49,193 nucleotides of DNA, taken from Anaeroplasmataceae bacterium. GTDB taxonomy: Bacteria > Bacillota_I > Bacilli_A > Acholeplasmatales > Anaeroplasmataceae. The stretch lies in assembly GCA_029057785.1 (NCBI GenBank), contig JAIDZC010000025.1, positions 1 to 49,193 of the forward strand, given 5' to 3'. Positions 43,122 to 49,193 of the stretch are shown here, piece after piece. The position numbers were made by a program, and so were the translations under genes. Numbering within the stretch: the stretch's first letter is position 1; each line of letters begins with the position of its first letter. A model generated the notes under the pieces. The model saw only the letters and a program-made list of their open reading frames with translations, was not told the origin of the DNA and did no database searches.

Positions 43122-43580
43122 TTATATAATCTGATTTATAACTAAATATTGGTAAAAAGATTCTATCCCAATACAAATATCCTCATACGTCTTCTGAAAA
43201 TCACCTGTATACCAAGGATCACTAATATCTCTATCTAACCCCGCAAACTCCAAAAGTGAATATATTTTATTGTGTGTCCCAAATAATCTAGTCATATTCA
43301 TTAAATTATATTGATCCATGCCAATAATAAAATCATATTGCTGAATGTCTTCTTGCCTTAGTTTCCTTGCTCGTTTACTAGAACAATCAATTCCTAGGGA
43401 ATTTAATATTTTTTTAGTTCCATAATGTACAGGATTCCCTATTTCTTCAGAAGATGTGGCTGCTGATGCAATGTGAAACAATTCTTCAACATTCTTTTTC
43501 TTTACATAATCTTTAAATAAGAACTCTGCCATTGGACTTCTACAAATATTTCCATGGCACACAAATAAAACCTTAATCAT
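43122..43580 (-). CDS. low-molecular-weight protein tyrosine phosphatase
   Basis: 152 residues. The P-loop is CHGNICRS with nucleophile C8 and R14, and the general-acid loop is SDPWYTGDF near residue 117. It dephosphorylates tyrosyl or small phosphoester substrates. In Bacilli such enzymes reverse bacterial tyrosine-kinase action in capsule control. The Wzz-like protein in this window lacks a kinase partner, so the substrate is open. Confidence 0.93.
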   Translation of the reverse strand: MIKVLFVCHGNICRSPMAEFLFKDYVKKKNVEELFHIASAATSSEEIGNPVHYGTKKILNSLGIDCSSKRARKLRQEDIQQYDFIIGMDQYNLMNMTRLFGTHNKIYSLLEFAGLDRDISDPWYTGDFQKTYEDICIGIESFYQYLVINQII

Positions 43581-43593
43581 TGCTTTCCTCCAA

Positions 43594-43621
43594 AAAAAGA
43601 ATGGGTATTTTTTATACCCAT
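43594..43621 (-). terminator. terminator of the first small membrane protein
   Basis: ATGGGTAT (43601-43608) pairs with ATACCCAT (43614-43621), with a minus-strand T run. It overlaps the start-proximal region of the phosphatase gene. Confidence 0.8.
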
Positions 43622-43639
43622 CCTTACTATTTTTTTCTC

Positions 43640-43867
43640 TTAGTCACAAAGAATTAGATGCTTAAATAGTAAACACCAAATCATATCTAACCATCCAATG
43701 AATAAACCAAAGAATGTTACAATGATAGCAATTAAGTATTTGCCTAAGCTACCCTTTCTTAAAGCATGACTCCAACGTACTAATACTTCCACAAGCCAGT
43801 TTACAACTGGGATGAATAATAAAAGGATTTGTACAAGACGAGATTGCTTTTCAAACCATTTTTCCAT
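43640..43867 (-). CDS. small membrane protein, paralogue A
   Basis: 75 residues with two hydrophobic helices (VQILLLFIPVVNWLVEVLV, LIAIIVTFFGLFIGWLDMIW) separated by a basic loop (RWSHALRKGS). No family recognised. AAGGAGG is upstream. It aligns along its length with the neighbouring 77-residue protein, so the two are a tandem pair. Confidence 0.7.
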   Translation of the reverse strand: MEKWFEKQSRLVQILLLFIPVVNWLVEVLVRWSHALRKGSLGKYLIAIIVTFFGLFIGWLDMIWCLLFKHLILCD

Positions 43868-43940
43868 TTGTCATTCCTCCTTATATTTGATTATCTTAAT
43901 TATATCATAAAATGACAAAAAGTAAATGGGTTTAGAGAAA

Positions 43941-44174
43941 TTAATCTAGCCACCAAACTTTATTATTTAATAGGACTGTTACTAAATCAATTATCCAAAT
44001 AAAAAACGCTCCTGGAATAATGGTTAGGATACCTAAAATAATTCCTAAAAGATTGCTCTTGTCTGCTGATCTAGCTATCTTATAAATACTCCATACAATA
44101 TCTAACATAGGAATACATAAAATCACCTTTACAATTAAAGGTAAATCATCAAATGCTTTAATTAAATTTTTCAT
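43941..44174 (-). CDS. small membrane protein, paralogue B
   Basis: 77 residues, the same plan as paralogue A: helix (VKVILCIPMLDIVWSIYK), basic loop (ARSADKSN), helix (IILGILTIIPGAFFIWIIDL). Shared features are the IPxxxxxW near the first helix and the IxWxxD at the second. Function unknown; membrane-protein chaperone or small envelope protein are guesses. Confidence 0.7.
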   Translation of the reverse strand: MKNLIKAFDDLPLIVKVILCIPMLDIVWSIYKIARSADKSNLLGIILGILTIIPGAFFIWIIDLVTVLLNNKVWWLD

Positions 44175-44252
44175 AATAAATCCTCCTTAATACACTAATT
44201 ATAACTTATAACCTTTTTCATTTCAATCTAATCTGTTTGACAAAATCACTCT

Positions 44253-44726
44253 TTATTTTTCAATCAAACAAACACATTCAGAAGCAATCGCTTCTCCTCT
44301 GCCAATAAACCCCATTCTCTCCCAAGTTGTAGCCTTAATACTAATCTGATTGATATCCACATGAAGAATATGGGCTATAGAAGTTCTAATTTCTTCTCTT
44401 TTAGGAGAAATCTTAATTTGTTCTGAATAAATGGTGACATCAAGATTGTTTAGCTTATAGCCCTTATCTAAAATCTTTTGATAGCATTCCTTTAAAATAA
44501 TTTTGCTGTCCATATTTAAAGTAGCATCACTACTATCTGGATAAAATGCTCCCAAATCTCCTAATGCTAAGCTTCCAAGTAGGCTTTCAGCTACTGCATG
44601 TAAAACAACATCTGCATCGGAATGTCCCAGTAATCCTATTTCGCTATCAAATTCCACTCCACCTAGAATCAGTTTTCTTCCTTTTTCTAGTTTATGGGTA
44701 TCCCAAGCATGTCCTATTCTAAGCAT
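44253..44726 (-). CDS. ispF: 2-C-methyl-D-erythritol 2,4-cyclodiphosphate synthase
   Basis: 157 residues, family length. RIGHAWDTHKL (metal His and Asp), LGHSDADVVLHA and ATTWERMGFIGRGEAIA are the family motifs. It makes the cyclodiphosphate in the non-mevalonate isoprenoid pathway. The first residues overlap the ispD stop by 8 bases, so the genes are translationally coupled. GAHAWD and its His are intact. Confidence 0.96.
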   Translation of the reverse strand: MLRIGHAWDTHKLEKGRKLILGGVEFDSEIGLLGHSDADVVLHAVAESLLGSLALGDLGAFYPDSSDATLNMDSKIILKECYQKILDKGYKLNNLDVTIYSEQIKISPKREEIRTSIAHILHVDINQISIKATTWERMGFIGRGEAIASECVCLIEK

Positions 44727-45360
44727 GATTTATCCACTCCTTTGCTGTAATATAATCTAATTGTGTAGTGATTTTAAAATTCACATCATCACTTTCTATA
44801 AGTTCTACCATTTGATCTTTATACTTTAATAATAAAGAAATGTCATCTGTAGCTTTGAATCCTTCCTCCAAAGCCTTTTGGTGTACTTCTAAAAGATCCT
44901 TAGTTTTTCCTCCTTGAGGAGTTTGAGCCAATACAAGCTCAGTTCTTTCTATTGTTTTTAAAGGTGTTTTTTGATAAACTGAATCCTTACAAGGGGCGAC
45001 CACTAGGCAAGCTTTATTTTCTCTTAACGATTTTATGCAACTCTCTATTGTTTCTCTTGAAACAAAAGGACGTGCTGCATCATGAATTAAAACAAAAGGC
45101 TCTGTGGCCTCTTTCAAACCATTATATACACTTTCCTGACGTGTCTTTCCACCGTAAACAATCTTTACTTTACCCTCATATTCTTTCAAATGATGTCTAT
45201 CTTCTTTTCTTATGACACAAATCACTTCAAAAGAATAGGATAAAAACATATCTAAAGAATATTCAAAAATAGACTTATTACCTAAAGGCAAAAAAACTTT
45301 ATTTTCTTTAATATGCATTCTTGTAGCATTTCCCGCCATCATCACTACAGCCGAAATCAT
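44719..45360 (-). CDS. ispD: 2-C-methyl-D-erythritol 4-phosphate cytidylyltransferase
   Basis: 213 residues. The CTP loop is GNATRMHIKENKVFLPL with K20-like Lys, then YGGKTRQESVYNGL, HDAARPFVS and QTPQGGKT, all IspD signatures. It couples MEP to CTP in isoprenoid synthesis. The first motif starts MAGNATRM where AGGxGxRM is usual, so one glycine is replaced by Asn-Ala. Upstream of ispF on the same strand. Confidence 0.95.
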   Translation of the reverse strand: MISAVVMMAGNATRMHIKENKVFLPLGNKSIFEYSLDMFLSYSFEVICVIRKEDRHHLKEYEGKVKIVYGGKTRQESVYNGLKEATEPFVLIHDAARPFVSRETIESCIKSLRENKACLVVAPCKDSVYQKTPLKTIERTELVLAQTPQGGKTKDLLEVHQKALEEGFKATDDISLLLKYKDQMVELIESDDVNFKITTQLDYITAKEWINHA

Positions 45361-45386
45361 AATATCACCTTTTTTCGTTTAATAAA

Positions 45387-45413
45387 TTAGCCTAGATAAA
45401 ATACCTAGGCTAA
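45387..45413 (-). terminator. terminator of the cdaA operon
   Basis: TTAGCCTAG (45387-45395) pairs with CTAGGCTAA (45405-45413) around a 9-base loop. The T tail on the minus strand is moderate. Confidence 0.75.
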
Positions 45414-45417
45414 TTTG

Positions 45418-46980
45418 TTAGCGTATATCTTTATAATAAGCATAATTTGCAGAGTATTGTTCCTTACTGCAGATTCTTAAAGTTTCCTTAGTCTTCTTTA
45501 CAATGTCCTTTGCATCCTTAGCTTCTGTTGAGTAACAAATGCCCATAAGTGCTTCTATTTTTGTCTTTGCAGAACCATACTCAACATTCATATGTAAAAT
45601 CTTTTCATTATTTGCAAGATCATTTTTCAAGCGTTCCATTTTTCGATAATCTGTAAGAACTGCTACAAATTCTAATCCTGATATTCTGTAAATTAAATTC
45701 ACATCCACATAACGATTGGTAATCCATTTAATATACTCAGAGATAATCATATCTCCAAATCCTCTACCTCGTTCCTCATTTGTTTTATCAATGGATGTAA
45801 GTTTGATAATTGCTACCTGGAAGGTCTGTTGTTCTCGATAGAGTCGATTAATTCCATCTAACATTTCTGGTTCTCCTAAAACACGATCCATAAATGAGGA
45901 TGTCTTATCATTCTTTTGACCTTCTATTGGACGAATTATACCACACAATTCTATTGTCTTTCCATTTGTAATTCTCGTTCCTTCTTCTTTAATATAAATC
46001 GCACGAGATCCTGTATTATATCGGTAAGAAAGAGAATATTTAGGGTGAATGTTATTTATAGAACTATGCTTTTCTTGATATAAGGCCAAATCCTCAGGAT
46101 GAATATTTTGCATAAATTCTTCAAGTGTAAGCTCATTATAATTAAAGCATAGTTTTTGCTTTAAAGCATCATTAATCCATATAGTTTTATTTGTTAAATC
46201 TTTAAAGAAAATTCCTTCATTTGATTTTTCAAGAATAGTCATAAATCTATCCTTAATCATATCAAGCTCGTCTGTAGATTCGGCTAAATTTTTTTCCATA
46301 CCTACCAATTGCTCCGTACCTTTTTTATCTCCGATAAAAATTCTACCGCTGAGTCTACCAAGCATAAGAATTGGTCTTTGATTTAAATAATATGCCGAAA
46401 CATCACCATTCTCATCGTGAATTTCAAGATTAAGAGAGGTTTCTTTTGTTTCTGGGCTTTTAAAGAAAATGTTTAAATCATCCAATGAAACCTCTGCACC
46501 ATTTAGTTTAAAGATTTGATATTTCTTTTCAATTGTTTCAAAAATATTCTTCTTATAAACATCCTCAGCGTTCAAATTTAAATCATCAAGGAATCTTGAA
46601 GACATTTCTTTAATTCTGTTTTTACTATCAACTAATGCATAAAACTTAGACTGATCTAATGTTAAAAATAAATCTTTGTTAAATTGTTCTCTAGAGGAAG
46701 ATACTTCACTAAAGATAATATAGGATATGCCTAATATTATATCTGCCCCAACTAGACACCACTCAATTACTCTAATACTCTCTTCTGTTTTTGTAAGTTC
46801 GGAATAGAAAGCCAAAATAAGAGCACAGCATAAAACAATTAAAAAGGTAAATATCAATCTACCCTTTAATAGTTTTTTGCGAATCAAACTTTGCTTAACT
46901 AATAAAAACAACAAAACCAAACCTAAAACAAGTGGCACTAAGGGTTGTACATAGTTTAACATATCTACTGCATAAATCAC
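45418..46980 (-). CDS. membrane PAS/degenerate-GGDEF protein
   Basis: About 520 residues from a GTG at 46980 with GGTGAT 4 bases upstream; a GTG 12 codons earlier would overlap the preceding gene. Three to four N-terminal helices are followed by two PAS-like domains (about 105-225 and 260-375; the second has NEGIFFKDLTNKTIWINDAL). A C-terminal GGDEF-type fold has RISGLEF where RxGGDEF belongs, so no cyclase activity is expected. GdpP phosphodiesterases have TM-PAS-degenerate GGDEF before DHH-DHHA1 domains, which are absent here. Third gene of the cdaA operon, so a role in c-di-AMP control is inferred. Confidence 0.75.
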   Translation of the reverse strand: MIYAVDMLNYVQPLVPLVLGLVLLFLLVKQSLIRKKLLKGRLIFTFLIVLCCALILAFYSELTKTEESIRVIEWCLVGADIILGISYIIFSEVSSSREQFNKDLFLTLDQSKFYALVDSKNRIKEMSSRFLDDLNLNAEDVYKKNIFETIEKKYQIFKLNGAEVSLDDLNIFFKSPETKETSLNLEIHDENGDVSAYYLNQRPILMLGRLSGRIFIGDKKGTEQLVGMEKNLAESTDELDMIKDRFMTILEKSNEGIFFKDLTNKTIWINDALKQKLCFNYNELTLEEFMQNIHPEDLALYQEKHSSINNIHPKYSLSYRYNTGSRAIYIKEEGTRITNGKTIELCGIIRPIEGQKNDKTSSFMDRVLGEPEMLDGINRLYREQQTFQVAIIKLTSIDKTNEERGRGFGDMIISEYIKWITNRYVDVNLIYRISGLEFVAVLTDYRKMERLKNDLANNEKILHMNVEYGSAKTKIEALMGICYSTEAKDAKDIVKKTKETLRICSKEQYSANYAYYKDIR

Positions 46981-46996
46981 AAATATCACCACACTT

Positions 46997-47179
46997 TTAT
47001 CTAAAAATAAAATCACGATAAAAATAAAGAATAAGAATCGCTGTTATAATCGCTGCAAACAAAAATATAAATACAGGCTTAGCAACAGAGGATAAAAAGT
47101 TTTTACCTACTCCAGATAATCTCATTAACAAACTAAAAGGAGATAGAATGGCTTCTATTATAATTTCTAATATTTTCAT
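46997..47179 (-). CDS. 60-residue membrane protein in the cdaA operon
   Basis: A short N-terminal amphipathic stretch (ILEIIIEAILSPFSLLMRL) and one membrane helix (VFIFLFAAIITAILILYFY) with a basic end. No family recognised. It sits 10 bases after cdaA and just before the PAS protein, so it may be a CdaA partner, in the place where CdaR (YbbR) is coded in many Firmicutes. It has no YbbR repeat. Confidence 0.65.
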   Translation of the reverse strand: MKILEIIIEAILSPFSLLMRLSGVGKNFLSSVAKPVFIFLFAAIITAILILYFYRDFIFR

Positions 47180-47189
47180 TTTTATCTAC

Positions 47190-47957
47190 CTACCTTCCTA
47201 AGAATAAATTAATGTATTCTAATAATGCTGTTTTATTATCAATAGCCACCATACATCCTGCAGTAGCCACATGAACAGCACCCGTTTCTTCTGAGACAAT
47301 GATGGTTAATGAATCCGTAATTTCAGATATACCAACACCAGCTCTATGACGAGAACCAACTGTTTTGTCTAAAGTCTCATCTTGAGTTAACACATAATAA
47401 GCACCAGCACAGACAATTTTATTACCACGGATGATGACACCGCCATCATGAAGTGGAGAATCCTTAATAAAAATTTGTTCCAATAATTCTTTTGATATAT
47501 CAGAATTTAATTGTATCGCACGCTCAGCATATTGGTCCAAGGAATTATGCTGTTCAATCGTAATCAAGGCACCAACCTTAGTAGATGACATATGAAATAC
47601 TGCTTCCACAATAGATTCTTTAGTGGATTCTGTTGATGAAACAAACATATCAGCTCTTTGATCTATTTTTCTATTGGTATCCATCAATTTTCTAATTTCT
47701 GGAGTAGCCAATACTACACTGATTAAGATGTAAGACCCAAAAAATGTTGGATAAATATATTTTGATATTTCTAAATTGATAGCTGTAACAAACCAACTTA
47801 CAATTCCCAATATTATTCCAATGATGGTCAGCATAAATATCTTCTTAATCTTAACTGCCAAAAATACTAATAATGATACGATAATCATTACAAAATAAGC
47901 ATCTACACATATTCTTGCAACCGTATTTTCTTGAAAAAATTGAATTACATTTTCCAT
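47190..47957 (-). CDS. cdaA: diadenylate cyclase CdaA
   Basis: 255 residues. Three N-terminal helices (about 17-86) anchor a DAC domain (about 95-240). Substrate motifs are SPLHDGGVIIRG, where the standard motif is DGA, and SRHRAGVGISE (RHR), with VSEETGAVHVA following. It makes c-di-AMP from two ATP. The DGA-to-DGG change is mild. CdaA of most Firmicutes is followed by cdaR and glmM, but here it is followed by a 60-residue protein and a PAS/GGDEF-like protein. Confidence 0.95.
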   Translation of the reverse strand: MENVIQFFQENTVARICVDAYFVMIIVSLLVFLAVKIKKIFMLTIIGIILGIVSWFVTAINLEISKYIYPTFFGSYILISVVLATPEIRKLMDTNRKIDQRADMFVSSTESTKESIVEAVFHMSSTKVGALITIEQHNSLDQYAERAIQLNSDISKELLEQIFIKDSPLHDGGVIIRGNKIVCAGAYYVLTQDETLDKTVGSRHRAGVGISEITDSLTIIVSEETGAVHVATAGCMVAIDNKTALLEYINLFLGR

Positions 47958-48053
47958 ATTAAATCACCACTATTCATTATACTATAAAAAACGATCAATG
48001 AAAAGAAACAAAATCATTATTTTTTTCTTTCTTACTGTTTCTTTATGAAAATC

Positions 48054-48059
48054 ATTATA
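48054..48059 (-). promoter_or_regulatory. extended -10 promoter of cdaA
   Basis: Minus-strand TGATATAAT has an extended -10 element; no good -35 box is present. About 100 bases of leader precede the cdaA ATG. Confidence 0.5.
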
Positions 48060-48083
48060 TCATAGTAAATTCAATAAGAAAAG

Positions 48084-48107
48084 AAAAAATGACCTAGAAT
48101 TTCTAGG
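48084..48107 (-). terminator. terminator of the tRNA array
   Basis: CCTAGA (48093-48098) pairs with TCTAGG (48102-48107), followed on the minus strand by a T run. Confidence 0.75.
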
Positions 48108-48140
48108 CCTAAATATAAGAAAAGTTTAAAAAGTTTGAAA

Positions 48141-48216
<76 letters not shown>

Positions 48217-48225
48217 ATTTAAGAA

Positions 48226-48301
48226 TGGCGGTTCGGACGGGACTTGAACCCGCGATCTCCAGTGTGACAGACTAGCATGTTAACCACTACACCACCGAAC
48301 C
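48226..48301 (-). tRNA. tRNA-Asp (GTC)
   Basis: Anticodon GTC in loop CTGTCAC. Acceptor GGTTCGG/CCGAACC, G73 and encoded CCA. Confidence 0.95.
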
Positions 48302-48305
48302 AATT

Positions 48306-48382
<77 letters not shown>

Positions 48383-48391
48383 ATTTAAGAA

Positions 48392-48482
48392 TGGCGGAGA
48401 AAGAGGGATTCGAACCCCCGCGGGACTTTCATCCCCTACCGGTTTTCAAGACCGGACCCTTCAACCACTTGGGTATTTCTCC
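48392..48482 (-). tRNA. tRNA-Ser (TGA)
   Basis: Anticodon TGA in loop CTTGAAA, long variable arm. Acceptor GGAGAAA/TTTCTCC, G73 and encoded CCA. Confidence 0.95.
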
Positions 48483-48502
48483 AAATAATATAAAATTTAA
48501 AC

Positions 48503-48579
48503 TGGTGGACCCAATAGGACTCGAACCTATGACCGACCGGTTATGAGCCGGTAGCTCTAACCAACTGAGCTATGGGTCC
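48503..48579 (-). tRNA. tRNA-Ile2 (CAT, lysidine-type)
   Basis: Anticodon CAT in loop CTCATAA with stem CCGG. Acceptor GGACCCA/TGGGTCC. The body resembles the Bacillus tRNA-Ile2, whose C34 is changed to lysidine to read ATA, more than elongator Met. The tRNA-Ile2 identity is inferred from this resemblance. Confidence 0.85.
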
Positions 48580-48589
48580 AAAATAATAA

Positions 48590-48666
48590 TGGTGGCTCCG
48601 GAGGGGGTCGAACCCACGACCTTGCGGGTATGAACCGCACGCTCTAGCCAACTGAGCTACAGAGCC
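48590..48666 (-). tRNA. elongator tRNA-Met (CAT)
   Basis: Anticodon CAT in loop TTCATAC with stem GCGG/CCGC. Acceptor GGCTCTG/CGGAGCC and encoded CCA. The loop matches elongator Met of Bacillus. Confidence 0.88.
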
Positions 48667-48687
48667 AAATGTCCTACAAGATACATA

Positions 48688-48763
48688 TGGTGGAGCTAAG
48701 CGGGATCGAACCGCTGACCTCCTGCGTGCAAAACAGGCGCTCTCCCAGCTGAGCTATAGCCCC
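48688..48763 (-). tRNA. tRNA-Ala (TGC)
   Basis: Anticodon TGC in loop TTTGCAC. Acceptor GGGGCTA/TAGCTCC with the G3-U70 pair of alanine identity. Encoded CCA. Confidence 0.95.
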
Positions 48764-48769
48764 AAAAAT

Positions 48770-48857
48770 TGGTACCTCGGGCCGGAGTCGAACCGGCACG
48801 CCTTTATGGGGCATGGGATTTTAAGTCCCACGTGTCTACCTATTCCACCACCGAGGC
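48770..48857 (-). tRNA. tRNA-Leu (TAA)
   Basis: Anticodon TAA in loop CTTAAAA, long variable arm. Acceptor GCCTCGG/CCGAGGT, A73 and encoded CCA. Confidence 0.95.
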
Positions 48858-48874
48858 ATCTATGAATATATAAG

Positions 48875-48950
48875 TGGTGTCCCGTACAGAACTCGAATCT
48901 GTGACCCCTTGATTAAAAGTCAAGTGCTCTACCAACTGAGCTAACGGGAC
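48875..48950 (-). tRNA. tRNA-Lys (TTT)
   Basis: Anticodon TTT in loop CTTTTAA. Acceptor GTCCCGT/ACGGGAC, A73 and encoded CCA. Confidence 0.95.
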
Positions 48951-48957
48951 AAATACA

Positions 48958-49033
48958 TGGTGCCTCAGGGCAGAATCGAACTGCCGACACAAGGATTTTC
49001 AGTCCTTTGCTCTACCGACTGAGCTACCGAGGC
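48958..49033 (-). tRNA. tRNA-Phe (GAA)
   Basis: Anticodon GAA in loop CTGAAAA. Acceptor GCCTCGG/CTGAGGC with one G-T wobble pair, A73 and encoded CCA. Confidence 0.95.
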
Positions 49034-49041
49034 AAATAAAA

Positions 49042-49117
49042 TGGTGGAGGTTAACGGGCTCGAACCGCTGACCCTCTGCTTGTAAGGCAGATGCTCTCCC
49101 AACTGAGCTAAACCTCC
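49042..49117 (-). tRNA. tRNA-Val (TAC)
   Basis: Anticodon TAC in loop CTTACAA. Acceptor GGAGGTT/AACCTCC, A73 and encoded CCA. First tRNA after the 5S gene. Confidence 0.95.
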
Positions 49118-49132
49118 ATATAAAACAAAGAG

Positions 49133-49193
49133 AAGCCTGGCAACGTCCTACTCTCGCATGTGAATACTACCATCGGCGCTGAAGTGCTTAACT
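49133..49193 (-). rRNA. rrf: 5S ribosomal RNA, 3' part
   Basis: On the minus strand the last 60 or so bases of 5S rRNA: AGTTAAGCACTTCAGCGCCG, then GATGGTAGTA, and GCGAGAGTAGGACGTTGCCA at the 3' end. The 5' part lies beyond the window. It is probably the end of an rrn operon that continues into the tRNA array. Confidence 0.95.

Overview
The window is AT-rich (about two thirds A+T by eye) and looks like a chromosome segment from a low-GC, spore-forming Bacillota. Sporulation-associated genes (GerW/YtfJ with its DUF2953 partner, and YunB with YunC and YutD), a membrane diadenylate cyclase, a MurE that lacks the usual meso-DAP motif, CCA-encoding tRNA genes downstream of a 5S gene, and many short Firmicute housekeeping operons fit Erysipelotrichia best. 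That placement is an inference. Nearly every gene is on the minus strand, so transcription runs toward coordinate 1. The exceptions are murE, one small membrane-peptide gene at 40011, a 28-codon ORF at 23099 and the lone tRNA-His.

Positions 1-8100 are the accessory part. They hold a TetR/CPBP pair with a clear promoter-operator, a DUF5131 gene bracketed by two near-identical terminators, and the most interesting locus. That locus consists of a TPR regulator (start 7672), a 59-codon secreted-peptide gene at 6129-6308, a 292-residue secreted Gly/Ser-rich protein of unknown family (start 5791), and a MacB-topology ABC transporter (2679-4886). The peptide gene has direct repeats right next to a good promoter. 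I infer a regulator/peptide/secreted-effector/transporter system, perhaps peptide signalling or bacteriocin-like.

Positions 8102-26600 are mostly housekeeping: RlmD-type rRNA methyltransferase, L-serine dehydratase, UvrB, a DUF2130 coiled-coil protein, MurE, RNase H, GerW/DUF2953, MTA/SAH nucleosidase, MATE transporter, YlmH/YggS, lipid kinase, a compact alanine racemase, a thioredoxin-like lipoprotein, a HAD phosphatase with a WYL regulator, and GalU.

Positions 26598-35808 hold a membrane protein with a histone-H1-like cytoplasmic tail, tRNA-His, a frameshifted VOC gene, a stress-type operon (CBS protein, GNAT-MsrA fusion, GNAT, zinc ribbon), rplS with a structured leader, a GH28 glycosidase with DUF1292, a Wzz-like protein and dUTPase.

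Positions 35906-49193 hold pgi, a DUF212/NifU/YutD/YunB/YunC group, a feoAB operon with two small Cys-rich membrane proteins and DtxR-like operators, a protein tyrosine phosphatase, two paralogous small membrane proteins and ispDF. The c-di-AMP synthase cdaA is followed by a 60-residue membrane protein and a PAS/degenerate-GGDEF membrane protein instead of cdaR. The window ends with an 11-tRNA array behind a 5S rRNA gene. I saw no CRISPR array, insertion sequence or prophage.
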